DNA from: Paraburkholderia aspalathi
Lineage (GTDB): Bacteria > Pseudomonadota > Gammaproteobacteria > Burkholderiales > Burkholderiaceae
Assembly: GCF_900116445.1 (NCBI RefSeq)
Contig: NZ_FPBH01000001.1
Span: 496,001-560,000 of the forward strand
Direction: 5' to 3'
DNA: 64,000 nucleotides
Shown piece by piece: positions 1 through 8,797 of the stretch. The notes beneath the pieces are model-generated. The model ran no database searches and was not told the origin of the DNA. It saw only the letters and a program-made list of their open reading frames with translations. The position numbers and the translations under genes were made by a program. The stretch's first letter is position 1. Every line of letters begins with the position of its first letter.

Positions 1-2
1 TA

Positions 3-998
3 ATGGCCTATCAGGTGTGGGCCGCGGCGCCGCTCGCCGCCTTGCTGTGGGCCTGGAGCATCGCGAGCGTGACGAGCGACGGCAGCGCCGCGCCGCTCTT
101 CTGGCTGCCGATTCTGAATCCACTGGATGTCGCGCAGATCCTCGCGTTCATCGCCTGCGCCGTGTGGCTGCGGCGGTTGCGCGCACTCGGTGTGCACTGG
201 CATCCGCGGGCCTTCGACTATGCGGTGCTCGCTACGCTGTTCCTATGGTTCAACGCGTTGCTGCTGCGCACGCTGCATCATCATTTCCATGCGGCGTACG
301 ATGTCGATGCCGTGCTGGCGTCGTTCAATTTCCAACAGGTGTTTCTGGTCGGCTGGAGCGCGTTTGCATTTGCCGGGCTGTGGCTCGCGCGTCGCGACAG
401 CATCGTGCGCTTGTGCGCGATTGCATCGACGCCGCTCGTTCTGGTGATGTGGGTGTGGACGTTCTACGCGAACCTGACACAGGACGGCGGCGCGTGGGCG
501 CAGCTGCCGCTGCTCAATCCGCTCGACCTGGTGCAGGCGGTGATTTTTGCGCTGGCGGCGTTGTGGCTCGTGCGCATCAGCCGTCTGGGTGTGCCGGTCG
601 GCGAATACCGTGTGCCCTTGCAGGTGGCGGTCGGCGTGACCGGATTTATCTGGCTCAATGCGATGCTGCTGCGCACGCTGCATCATTGGATTGGCGTGCC
701 GTATCAGCTCGACGAGATGTCACATTCGATGCTCGTGCAGGCCTCGGTATCGGTGTTCTGGACAGTCTGCGCATTGGCTATGATGATCTGGGCAACGCGC
801 CGGGCCAGCCGGATATTCTGGTTCATCGGCGGCGGCCTGCTGGCGGCGACCGTCGTCAAGCTGTTCCTGTTCGATTTGTCGCACGTGACGGGTATCGAAC
901 GGATCGTGTCGTTCATCGGTATCGGCCTGATGCTGCTGCTGATAGGCTACTTCTCGCCGTTGCCGCCGAAAGCGGCCGTTCTGGAATCTGAGCAATGA
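3..998 (+). CDS. DUF2339 membrane protein, C-terminal part (5' truncated by window edge)
   Basis: Polytopic inner-membrane protein of unknown function. The visible 331 residues are a run of hydrophobic helices separated by short basic loops. Two similar segments, each with a 'LLRTLHHH'-like motif, suggest an internal duplication. The end, with 'TGIERIVSFIGIGL' followed by 'GYFSPLPPK', is characteristic of DUF2339 proteins, which are usually much longer (roughly 900 residues). The gene therefore almost certainly starts left of the window, and the ATG at position 3 is just an internal Met. It overlaps the next gene by an ATGA, so the two are translationally coupled. DUF2339 and DUF3999 genes commonly occur as a pair. 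No function is inferred beyond membrane location. Confidence 0.85.
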   Translation: MAYQVWAAAPLAALLWAWSIASVTSDGSAAPLFWLPILNPLDVAQILAFIACAVWLRRLRALGVHWHPRAFDYAVLATLFLWFNALLLRTLHHHFHAAYDVDAVLASFNFQQVFLVGWSAFAFAGLWLARRDSIVRLCAIASTPLVLVMWVWTFYANLTQDGGAWAQLPLLNPLDLVQAVIFALAALWLVRISRLGVPVGEYRVPLQVAVGVTGFIWLNAMLLRTLHHWIGVPYQLDEMSHSMLVQASVSVFWTVCALAMMIWATRRASRIFWFIGGGLLAATVVKLFLFDLSHVTGIERIVSFIGIGLMLLLIGYFSPLPPKAAVLESEQ

Positions 999-2521
999 AG
1001 CGTGTCCTGATAGCGACGGGGTGGTGTCTCGCGATCTCGTCTGTGTGGGTATCGACGGCGACCGTAGCGGCCGATCGTTTTGCCCAGCGTTTTGCGCTCG
1101 AACTCGAAAGCGGCGCCGCCTATTACAGCGTGCCGTTGCCGGCAGCCGTCTACGCTGCCAGCCAGCGCAACGATCTCGGCGATGTGCGCGTATTCAATGG
1201 CGCCGGCGAGCCTGTGCCTTATTCGCTCGACGCGCCACGTGAGTCGGCCCGCGCGCCGGCGACATTGCGAACGGTGCACTGGTTTCCCTTGCCGCCCGCC
1301 GCTTCCGGCGGCACCGGTGCGCCACTCGGCGTGACGATTGCTGCTGACGGATCGCTGCGAGCAACCTCAGCGCCGCCTGATCGCTCGCAACATGACACGG
1401 ACCTGATCGACGTCGCGCGCGAGGCGCGGGGCGAAGCGCGGGTCGATGCATTGGTCGTGCATGTGCGTGACGACAATTACCAGGGGCGCGTCAGCGTCGA
1501 GTCGAGTGACGATCTGCGCAACTGGCAACCCGCGGGCGAGGCGCAACTGCTCAAGGTCAGCTACAACGGCAGCACGCTGAGCCAGGATCGCATCGAGCTC
1601 AATGGGATGCGCGCACGCTATCTGCGCTTGCACTGGCTCGACGGTGCGCCGTATGTCGAATCGATCGACGCTCAGGTGCAGGTGGCCAGCGCCGGCGCGG
1701 CGCAGCGCGCGGATATGCAACGGCAATGGCGCGAAGGGATCGTCGCCCATCCGGGGCCGAAAGCCGGCGAGTATTTCTTCGAGAGCGGTGGGCCGTATCC
1801 CGTCGATCGTTTGCGCCTGAATCTCCCGCAGCCGAATACGGTGGCGCCGGCCGTCGTCTATTCGCGCTCGGGTCTGGAGACGGCGTGGCGAGAGGTATCG
1901 AGCGCGACGCTGTTCCGCTTGCATAACGGCACGGTGGAACAGAGCAATCCATCGCTTGAAATGGAGCCCGACACGGATCGCCACTGGCGCGTGGTGGTCG
2001 ACACGCGCAATGGCGGTTTGGGAAGCGGTGCGTTGACCGTCGCCGCGGGCTGGCGTCCGGCGACGCTCACCTTTGTCGCGCGCGGCGCGGCGCCGTTTAC
2101 GTTGGCGGTGGGGAATGCGGCTGCGGTGTCGTCGGCGGTGAGCCGCGCGGATCTGCTGATGGGCGCTTCGTCAGTTGCGGTGATGGCGCGGGTGGGTGAG
2201 GAATTGCCCGTTGGGCCGGAGGCGGATGCGCAGTTGTCGGGCAAAGACCCCGATGCAATGCGGCGCTATATGTTGTGGGCCGCTTTGTTGTTGGCCGTTG
2301 GCTCGCTCGGTGCGATTGCCTGGCGGCTTGCGCGTGGCGCTCAGGGGCAGGCTGCGGCTCAGGCTCACGGCGTGGCCGACGGCGGCGGTGGAGTGGCCGG
2401 CGCGGCCGACGCTGGCGGATTGGCCGGCGATGGCCTCGGCGGCGGGTCAGGCGCGGCGAGCGCTGCAGCTAAGGACGCAGGCACCGCTAGCGCTGACGGT
2501 CAAAGCACGGAAAAGAAGTGA
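995..2521 (+). CDS. DUF3999 family protein
   Basis: A 508-residue envelope protein of unknown function. It has an N-terminal signal-like hydrophobic stretch ending near 'ATVAADRFAQ', a long periplasmic-type beta-rich region with 'YLRLHWLDG' (DUF3999 style), and one C-terminal transmembrane helix around residues 425-443. The tail is very rich in Gly/Ala and looks disordered. The start is set by the ATGA overlap with the DUF2339 gene. The pairing and order DUF2339-DUF3999 is the usual one and suggests a shared envelope role, but nothing in the sequence shows an activity. It converges on the marR gene, with about 160 bases between them. Confidence 0.85.
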   Translation: MKRVLIATGWCLAISSVWVSTATVAADRFAQRFALELESGAAYYSVPLPAAVYAASQRNDLGDVRVFNGAGEPVPYSLDAPRESARAPATLRTVHWFPLPPAASGGTGAPLGVTIAADGSLRATSAPPDRSQHDTDLIDVAREARGEARVDALVVHVRDDNYQGRVSVESSDDLRNWQPAGEAQLLKVSYNGSTLSQDRIELNGMRARYLRLHWLDGAPYVESIDAQVQVASAGAAQRADMQRQWREGIVAHPGPKAGEYFFESGGPYPVDRLRLNLPQPNTVAPAVVYSRSGLETAWREVSSATLFRLHNGTVEQSNPSLEMEPDTDRHWRVVVDTRNGGLGSGALTVAAGWRPATLTFVARGAAPFTLAVGNAAAVSSAVSRADLLMGASSVAVMARVGEELPVGPEADAQLSGKDPDAMRRYMLWAALLLAVGSLGAIAWRLARGAQGQAAAQAHGVADGGGGVAGAADAGGLAGDGLGGGSGAASAAAKDAGTASADGQSTEKK

Positions 2522-2681
2522 CTTCAGTGCGAGCGTACCTCGGCGTAAAGGATTGCAGGAAGTCGTGCTATTGGAACGTGCCGAGGGGCTGCGCTGTAGC
2601 GTGGCAATCGCGCCGAACAGAGCGATCGCGGCGCCAGAGGATTGCCCGTCACGGGCGCCCCGCGCCTGCGCACGCCGTTGC

Positions 2682-3134
2682 TTACTCCTCGCGCTCCGAC
2701 ATCGTGTTGATGATCTTGTCCAGCGCTGCGCCGAACGCGAGTTTTTCCTGTTCGTCGAGGCAGTCGAACATATCCCCGTTCCACTTGCGCGCGATCGGCA
2801 TCACCTTGCGATAGAGCGCGCGGCCTTCAGGGGTCAGCGACACCAGCACGACGCGCCCGTCTTCGGCGCTCGGCTCGCGCTTGACGAGTCCTTGTTTGAT
2901 CAATGCCTCAGCCGCACGGCTCGCCTGACTCTTATCGAGGTTAGCGTGCCGCGCCAGTTCCATGATCGAAAACGGTCCAAACGAGCCCACCGACGCCACC
3001 ACTCTTGCTTCAGGTAATGTCACGCCCAATTTGTCCTGATAGCGCTCGCTGATGCCACGCTCGGCGAGTTTGTTCAGGACGTGCAGACGGTACGTGAGGA
3101 ACTGTTCGAGTCCGGTTCTGGCGGATGCCTTCAT
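2682..3134 (-). CDS. MarR-family transcriptional regulator
   Basis: A 150-residue protein with the MarR winged helix. Residues about 40-110 contain 'SIMELARHANLDKSQASRAA' (helix and recognition helix), followed by the wing 'VKREPSAEDGRVVLVSLTPEG', where the Asp-Gly-Arg turn is typical. Length is normal for the family. It lies 64 bases downstream of the glycerate kinase gene on the same strand and may be co-transcribed with it. MarR proteins usually respond to small phenolic or carboxylate ligands and autoregulate; no operator was identified here. Effector and targets are unknown. Confidence 0.88.
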   Translation of the reverse strand: MKASARTGLEQFLTYRLHVLNKLAERGISERYQDKLGVTLPEARVVASVGSFGPFSIMELARHANLDKSQASRAAEALIKQGLVKREPSAEDGRVVLVSLTPEGRALYRKVMPIARKWNGDMFDCLDEQEKLAFGAALDKIINTMSEREE

Positions 3135-3198
3135 TGTCTTCCCGTTGTGAGTGGGTGCGGTCGTGGCGCTGTGATTGTTGCCGCAACCGTTCCGCCGG

Positions 3199-4344
3199 TC
3201 AACGCGCGCCGTATTTCAGGCGCGTCAACTGTTCGGCCGCGTCCGCCAGCAGACGCGCTGCGTCGCGAATCGCAACCTCGAGCGTGATCGGCCCCGGGGC
3301 CGGAGAGAAGCAGCCACTGAAGTATTCGGCGAGACGCGGTAGCGCCGCGGAGTCGACCGCGCCGGAAAGCAGCGTGGCCGGTACGCCCGCCGCCTGCGCA
3401 TGACGGCACGCGATGAACGGCGCCTTGCCGTGCAGCGTTTGCACGTCCGAGCGGCCTTCGCCGGTGATCAGCCAGTTCGCGCCCTCGAGCGCAGCGTCCA
3501 GACCGATCTGGCGCGCGACGGTTTCCGCACCCGGCTCGAACTGCGCGCCGAGCATGTGCAGCGCAAAGCCGAGACCGCCGGCCGCACCCGCGCCGGGTTG
3601 GTCGCGGGCTGTGCGCCCGAGCGCTGCCTCGAGCAGATCGGCGAAGCGGGCGAGGGCGGCGTCGATCGCAGCAACCTGTTCCGGCTTCACGCCCTTTTGC
3701 GGACCGAACACCGCGGTTGCGCCGTGATCGCCGGTCAGGGGATTATCCACGTCCGACATGCCGACGAATTGTGTGTCCGCGAGGCGCGCATCAAGTTGCG
3801 ACACGTCGAGACGCGCCACGCGCGCGAGTTGTTCGGGTGTGGCGTCGAGTTCTTTGTCTTGTGCGTCGAAAAGTTTCAGCCCGAGGCCGGCCAGCAGGCC
3901 GGCGCCACCGTCGTTCGTGCTGCTGCCGCCGAGCGCGACGAAAAAGCGCCGCACGCCTGCATCGAGCAGCGCGCGAATCGCTTCGCCCATGCCGCGCGTG
4001 CTGCGCGCCTCGACCGGTACACCCATGCCGACCGGATCGGTAATGCCGACGATTTCCGCAGTTTCGATGATCGCACTGCCGTCTGCCAGCAGGCCCGTGA
4101 GTGCCTCGCGCATCGGACCGGCCGCGCCGCGCACGCTCAGCTTGCGGCGTTCGCCGCCACTCGTGAGCATGGCGTCGAGCGTGCCTTCGCCACCGTCGGC
4201 CATCGGACAGATGCGCACGCTGGCGTCCGGCCGGGCGCGCTGGATGCCGGACGCAATCGCCTGGGCGACCTGTTCCGCGCTGAGCGAACCTTTGAAGGAA
4301 TCGGGGGCGATGACGACGACAGGCGAGGACGGCAAATTCGGCAT
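3199..4344 (-). CDS. glxK: Glycerate kinase (type II, GlxK/GarK family)
   Basis: Phosphorylates D-glycerate with ATP, giving 2- or 3-phosphoglycerate; cytosolic, linking glyoxylate or tartronate metabolism to glycolysis. The 381-residue length fits the family. N-terminal 'IAPDSFKGSLSA', 'MADGGEGTLDAML', central 'ALGGSSTNDGGAGLL' and the late 'LITGEGRSDVQTLHGKAP' are all hallmark motifs of this kinase fold. It is the first gene of a likely two-gene reverse-strand unit with marR. The divergent neighbour is tig, 575 bases away. The phosphorylated position (2 or 3) cannot be told from the sequence, so the symbol is used in the broad family sense. Confidence 0.9.
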   Translation of the reverse strand: MPNLPSSPVVVIAPDSFKGSLSAEQVAQAIASGIQRARPDASVRICPMADGGEGTLDAMLTSGGERRKLSVRGAAGPMREALTGLLADGSAIIETAEIVGITDPVGMGVPVEARSTRGMGEAIRALLDAGVRRFFVALGGSSTNDGGAGLLAGLGLKLFDAQDKELDATPEQLARVARLDVSQLDARLADTQFVGMSDVDNPLTGDHGATAVFGPQKGVKPEQVAAIDAALARFADLLEAALGRTARDQPGAGAAGGLGFALHMLGAQFEPGAETVARQIGLDAALEGANWLITGEGRSDVQTLHGKAPFIACRHAQAAGVPATLLSGAVDSAALPRLAEYFSGCFSPAPGPITLEVAIRDAARLLADAAEQLTRLKYGAR

Positions 4345-4919
4345 GGTGTCTCTGAATGGTTGGAGTCGTTGCGAGGGCGGGTGAATTGACCAGATGCGTG
4401 CGCAGCCCCGAGCGCGTCCGTAAGCTTATCAGCATGGGCGCGCCGACTGAATATGTCGAATGGCATAGCCGGGATTGTCCGTGGAGGCGCGCGCGAGATC
4501 CATCCGTATGAACGCGGGCGGCGGGCGCGAGGCATATCGGTCATGCGGGCGCTTCCGACACAGGCGCGGCAGGGAAAGGGGTCGTTAACACGCCGTAAGC
4601 GAGCTGAAAACTGGCAGGGGATGGGCGTGAAGCGTTCAGCGAACCGCCGCCAGGCAACCTGCAAACAGGCGAAAAACAGCGCGGAAAACGGCTCGAACAC
4701 CGATAAAAGCGCACGCAATCATCGAATCCCGGCTAAGCGCGCAAATAGTTTGCTAAAATATTCGGCTCTTTGGACCCAACCGTGCTGCCGGCGGCCTGCA
4801 AGCCCGCGGCGCAGGCGCGCAATCGATGCCAGACGACGCAAATGCGACATCGGCGACATCGAAAAGCGGCACGGAGAAGATAACTGATTCGCTCGAATAA
4901 TTTTAGGACGATTGAAGCC
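4345..4919. other. Intergenic region between glycerate kinase and tig
   Basis: Divergent promoter region of 575 bases. I see no credible gene in it. A TAAAAT at 4754-4759 is a possible -10 for tig but lacks a convincing -35 at normal spacing. The tig start is preceded by 'AGGA' at about 4905. Confidence 0.5.
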
Positions 4920-6266
4920 ATGGCTAACGTTGTTGAAAACCTCGGCAAGCTCGAACGCCGCGTAACGATTTCCCTGCCGAAGGACACCGTGCAGAAGGAA
5001 GTGGACTCGCGTATCCGCCAACTGGCAAAGAACGTGCGCATGCCGGGTTTCCGGCCGGGCAAGGTGCCGCTCAAGATGGTGACGCAACAGTATTCGGGCC
5101 AGGTTGAAGCTGAAGTGCTGAGCGACAAGGTCGGCAAGGAATTTTTCGACATCAGCCGCGCCGAAAACCTGCGCGTTGCCGGTCAGCCGAGCTTCGCGCC
5201 GAAGGCCGACGCTGCTGAAGGCGATTACGCGTTCGACGCGACGTTCGAGGTGTATCCGGAAGTGAAGCTGGGTGACGTCGCCACGGCTGAAATCGAACGC
5301 ACCACGACCACCATCAGCGAAGCGGAAATCGACCGTACGCTGGACATCCTGCGCAAGCAGCGCGTGCACTTCCACGCTCGCGGCGAAGCCGGCGAGCACG
5401 GTGATGGCGGCGCGGACACGGCGGCTAAAGACGGCGACCGCGTGACGGTCGACTTCGTCGGCAAGATCGACGGGGAAGTGTTCCAGGGCGGCAGCGCTGA
5501 AGATTTCGCTTTCGTGCTGGGCGAAGGCCGCATGCTGCCGGAATTCGAAAAAGCAGCGCTGGGCCTCGCGGTCGGCGCATCGAAGGAATTCGACCTGGCT
5601 TTCCCGGCTGACTATCACGGCAAGGATGTCGCTGGTAAGACTGCGCAATTCACGATCACGATGAAGAAGATCGAGTGGCCGCATCTGCCGGAAATCGACG
5701 CCGAATTCGCCAAGTCGCTCGGTATCGAAGACGGCGATCTGGTCAAGATGCGCGCTGAAATCAAAGACAATCTCGAACGCGAAGCGAAGCGCCGCACGCA
5801 AGCCATCGTCAAGAATCAGGTGATGGACGCGCTCTTGAAGATTTCGGAACTCGACGTGCCGAGCGCCTTGATCGCACAGGATCAGGAACGCCTCGTCGGC
5901 ATGGCGCGTCAGGATCTCGAGCAACGTGGCGTGCCGAACGCCGCCGACGCACCGATCCCGGCTGAAATGTTCAAGGAACAGGCTGAGCGTCGCGTGAAGC
6001 TGGGCCTCGTGCTGGCCGAACTGGTCAAGGCCAACGAACTGCAAGCCAAGCCGGAGCAGATTCGTGCCGAAGTCGACGAATTCGCGAAAAGCTACGAAGA
6101 CCCGAAGGAAGTCGTCCGCTGGTATTATTCCAATCAGCAACGTCTTGCAGAAATGGAAGCGTACGTCGTTGAAGCCAACGTCGTCGATTTCGTCCTCAGC
6201 AAGGCCAAGGTGACGGACAAGGAAGTAAGCTTCGAAGAACTGGCAAGCGCAACGGCGCAAGCGTAA
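4920..6266 (+). CDS. tig: Trigger factor, ribosome-associated chaperone and prolyl isomerase
   Basis: Binds near the ribosome exit tunnel and folds nascent chains. The 448-residue length is standard. The N-terminal domain has the ribosome-docking signature '[11 protein letters not shown]' near residue 43. An FKBP-like prolyl isomerase domain follows at about 160-245 ('[19 protein letters not shown]', '[13 protein letters not shown]'), then the helical substrate-binding C-terminal domain. A short insert with Gly/Ala-rich '[15 protein letters not shown]' precedes the FKBP domain. Upstream of clpP and clpX in the order conserved across proteobacteria. A strong hairpin terminator follows the stop. 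Confidence 0.98.
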   Translation: MANVVENLGKLERRVTISLPKDTVQKEVDSRIRQLAKNVRMPGFRPGKVPLKMVTQQYSGQVEAEVLSDKVGKEFFDISRAENLRVAGQPSFAPKADAAEGDYAFDATFEVYPEVKLGDVATAEIERTTTTISEAEIDRTLDILRKQRVHFHARGEAGEHGDGGADTAAKDGDRVTVDFVGKIDGEVFQGGSAEDFAFVLGEGRMLPEFEKAALGLAVGASKEFDLAFPADYHGKDVAGKTAQFTITMKKIEWPHLPEIDAEFAKSLGIEDGDLVKMRAEIKDNLEREAKRRTQAIVKNQVMDALLKISELDVPSALIAQDQERLVGMARQDLEQRGVPNAADAPIPAEMFKEQAERRVKLGLVLAELVKANELQAKPEQIRAEVDEFAKSYEDPKEVVRWYYSNQQRLAEMEAYVVEANVVDFVLSKAKVTDKEVSFEELASATAQA

Positions 6267-6276
6267 GCGTCGCTGC

Positions 6277-6322
6277 AACGGCGTGCCGGCTGTCGGAGCG
6301 ACGGCCCGCACGCCGTTTTTTT
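6277..6322 (+). terminator. Rho-independent terminator after tig
   Basis: AACGGCGTGC (6277-6286) pairs with GCACGCCGTT (6308-6317) across a GC-rich loop that can fold further, followed by a run of seven T. It ends the tig transcript and separates it from clpP. Confidence 0.85.
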
Positions 6323-6398
6323 GTGCTGTGAAAGTGCGGTGCGTTTTGCATGGCGTGTTTTACACTGCGTCGCACGCCGCGCTCGCACTGATCGGGCA

Positions 6399-6426
6399 CT
6401 TGAATACGGGCTCGTCGGCCACACCT
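6399..6426 (+). promoter_or_regulatory. Possible heat-shock (sigma32-type) promoter of clpP
   Basis: CTTGAAT at 6399-6405 followed after 13 bases by CCACACCT (6419-6426) resembles the sigma32 pattern CTTGAAA-N13-CCCCATNT, with several mismatches in the second box. It lies about 50 bases before the clpP start. The match is imperfect, so this is only a candidate. Confidence 0.3.
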
Positions 6427-6472
6427 GTCTAGCATCTAATATTTAGAATATTTCCAGACAAGGATCCATTGC

Positions 6473-7126
6473 ATGACCTTTCGCGCCCAAATGCTGGACA
6501 CGTTGACCTCCCAGTCGTCCCGGGATCTCGAAGCGCAGGCGCTCGGACTGGTGCCGATCGTCGTGGAAACGAGCGGCCGGGGCGAGCGCTCGTATGACAT
6601 CTATTCGCGTCTGCTGAAGGAACGCATCGTGTTCCTGGTCGGTGAAGTGAACGACCAGACGGCCAACCTCGTCGTCGCGCAGATGTTGTTCCTTGAAAGT
6701 GAAAACCCGGACAAGGACATCAGCTTCTACATCAACAGCCCGGGCGGTTCGGTTTCGGCCGGGATGGCGATCTACGACACGATGCAATTCATCAAGCCGG
6801 ACGTGTCCACGTTGTGCATGGGTCTCGCGGCTAGTATGGGCGCATTCCTGCTGGCAGCGGGCGCGAAGGGCAAGCGTTTTGCGCTGCCGAATTCACGGGT
6901 GATGATTCACCAGCCGCTGGGCGGGGCGCGCGGCCAGGCGTCGGACATCGAAATCCAGGCGCGTGAAATTCTGTACCTGAAGGAACGTCTGAATCACCTG
7001 CTCGCGCACCACACCGGCCAGCCGGTCGAGCGTATTGCACGCGACACCGACCGCGACAATTTCATGTCCGGCGATGACGCGCAAGCTTACGGTCTGGTTG
7101 ATCAGGTGGCGCACAAGCGTCCTTGA
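6473..7126 (+). CDS. clpP: ATP-dependent Clp protease proteolytic subunit ClpP
   Basis: Serine peptidase that forms the tetradecameric chamber used with ClpX or ClpA; cytosolic. The 217 residues contain the catalytic Ser in '[14 protein letters not shown]', the His in '[11 protein letters not shown]', and the oxyanion-region '[17 protein letters not shown]'. The short N-terminal extension ahead of '[11 protein letters not shown]' is the usual propeptide region. Followed by clpX about 200 bases downstream. In Burkholderia and E. coli it belongs to the stress-induced tig-clpP-clpX-lon group. Confidence 0.98.
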   Translation: MTFRAQMLDTLTSQSSRDLEAQALGLVPIVVETSGRGERSYDIYSRLLKERIVFLVGEVNDQTANLVVAQMLFLESENPDKDISFYINSPGGSVSAGMAIYDTMQFIKPDVSTLCMGLAASMGAFLLAAGAKGKRFALPNSRVMIHQPLGGARGQASDIEIQAREILYLKERLNHLLAHHTGQPVERIARDTDRDNFMSGDDAQAYGLVDQVAHKRP

Positions 7127-7323
7127 AGTGTCCTTGAAACGCCGGTGCGGTCTTGCCCCAAAATGGGGCGAGGCCGTCGTCGGATCGGTTGTGAAATAAT
7201 CAAGACTCGTCCGAGTGCCTGCGGCAAACGCCGTCACCTTGGCTCAAGCCCTGCCGCGCCCAAACTGCGAGGCCGGGGCAAACGGCGTATCATGTAATCG
7301 AGTGTCCGGAGGCTCACACATCT

Positions 7324-8595
7324 ATGGCGGACAAGAAAGGTTCTAACAGCGAAAAGCTGTTGTATTGCTCGTTCTGCGGCAAGAGCCAGCATGAAGTCAA
7401 AAAACTGATTGCCGGCCCGTCGGTGTTCATCTGTGATGAATGTATCGACCTGTGCAACGAAATCATCCGCGATGAGGCTGCAGGTGCGGGCATCGAGGCG
7501 GGCTTGTCCAAGTCCGATCTGCCGAGTCCGCAGGAAATCCGTGAAATCCTCGACCAGTACGTGATCGGTCAGGAACGCGCGAAGAAGATTCTCGCGGTCG
7601 CGGTGTACAACCACTACAAGCGCCTCAAGCACCTCGACAAGAAGGACGAAATCGAGCTGTCCAAGAGCAACATTCTGCTGATCGGCCCGACCGGTTCCGG
7701 CAAGACCTTGCTCGCACAGACGCTCGCACGCCTTCTGAATGTCCCGTTCGTCATTGCCGATGCAACGACGCTGACGGAAGCCGGCTATGTCGGCGAAGAC
7801 GTCGAGAACATCATTCAGAAGCTGCTGCAGAACTGCAATTACGAAGTCGACAAGGCCCAGCGCGGCATTGTCTACATCGACGAAATCGACAAGATCAGCC
7901 GCAAGTCCGACAACCCGTCGATCACCCGCGACGTATCGGGCGAAGGCGTGCAACAGGCCCTGCTGAAACTGGTTGAAGGCACGATGGCGTCGGTGCCGCC
8001 GCAAGGTGGCCGTAAGCATCCGAATCAGGACTTCATTCAGGTCGACACCACCAATATTCTGTTTATTTGCGGTGGCGCATTCGACGGCCTCGAGAAAGTC
8101 ATCGTCGACCGTACCGAGAAAACCGGTATCGGCTTCGGCGCAAGCGTGAAGAGCAAGCAGGACCGCGACGCCGGCGAAGTGCTGCGCGAAGTGGAGCCGG
8201 AAGATCTGATCAAGTTCGGCCTGATCCCTGAACTGATCGGCCGTCTGCCGGTGGTGGCTACGCTTGGCAAGCTCGACGAAGTGGCGTTGATGAAGATCCT
8301 CGTCGAACCGAAGAACGCTCTGGTGAAGCAATACCACAAGCTGTTCAATATGGAACGCGTCGAGCTCGAAATTCGCCCGGCTGCGTTGCAGGCTGTTGCA
8401 CGCAAGGCGATCCGTCGCAAGACGGGCGCTCGCGGCCTGCGCTCCATCCTGGAACAGGCGTTGCTTGATGTCATGTACGATTTGCCGCAGATGAAAGGTG
8501 TTAGCAAGGTCATCATCGACGACAACGTGATTGACGGCGACGGGAAACCCCTACTGATCTACGAAGACGCGCCCAAAGTGGCGGGTTCGAACTGA
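7324..8595 (+). CDS. clpX: ATP-dependent Clp protease ATP-binding subunit ClpX
   Basis: AAA+ unfoldase that delivers substrates to ClpP. The N-terminal zinc-binding domain has four cysteines ('[10 protein letters not shown]' and '[10 protein letters not shown]'). Walker A is '[13 protein letters not shown]', the pore loop is 'AGYVGEDV', Walker B is '[12 protein letters not shown]', and the ClpP-contacting loop region and sensor 2 lie towards the C-terminus ('[13 protein letters not shown]'). The 423-residue length is typical. A strong terminator follows, so lon is probably a separate transcription unit. Confidence 0.98.
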   Translation: MADKKGSNSEKLLYCSFCGKSQHEVKKLIAGPSVFICDECIDLCNEIIRDEAAGAGIEAGLSKSDLPSPQEIREILDQYVIGQERAKKILAVAVYNHYKRLKHLDKKDEIELSKSNILLIGPTGSGKTLLAQTLARLLNVPFVIADATTLTEAGYVGEDVENIIQKLLQNCNYEVDKAQRGIVYIDEIDKISRKSDNPSITRDVSGEGVQQALLKLVEGTMASVPPQGGRKHPNQDFIQVDTTNILFICGGAFDGLEKVIVDRTEKTGIGFGASVKSKQDRDAGEVLREVEPEDLIKFGLIPELIGRLPVVATLGKLDEVALMKILVEPKNALVKQYHKLFNMERVELEIRPAALQAVARKAIRRKTGARGLRSILEQALLDVMYDLPQMKGVSKVIIDDNVIDGDGKPLLIYEDAPKVAGSN

Positions 8596-8620
8596 TCGGC
8601 TTTCGGGTTCTGCAAAAAAA

Positions 8621-8650
8621 GCCGTTCATGGCAACGTGAACGGCTTTTTT
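8621..8650 (+). terminator. Rho-independent terminator after clpX
   Basis: GCCGTTCA (8621-8628) pairs perfectly with TGAACGGC (8637-8644) over an eight-base loop. It is followed by six T and preceded by a run of A, so it could also work on the other strand. Confidence 0.92.
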
Positions 8651-8797
8651 CGTTTATCGTGTGGTCAGGATGGTTGTTTTCACTATGGAGTCACTGAACC
8701 TTCGGAGTCACTGAACTTTTCCCACACGCGGAGGCTTGCAATCTTTTCTGCTGGCCTCACCTATCGAACGAACTGATTCCACTCATGGGGAAATGAA

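Noticed and set aside
4719..6311. A 530-codon open frame antisense to tig
   Set aside because: Same antisense artefact; no start signal and low-complexity composition.
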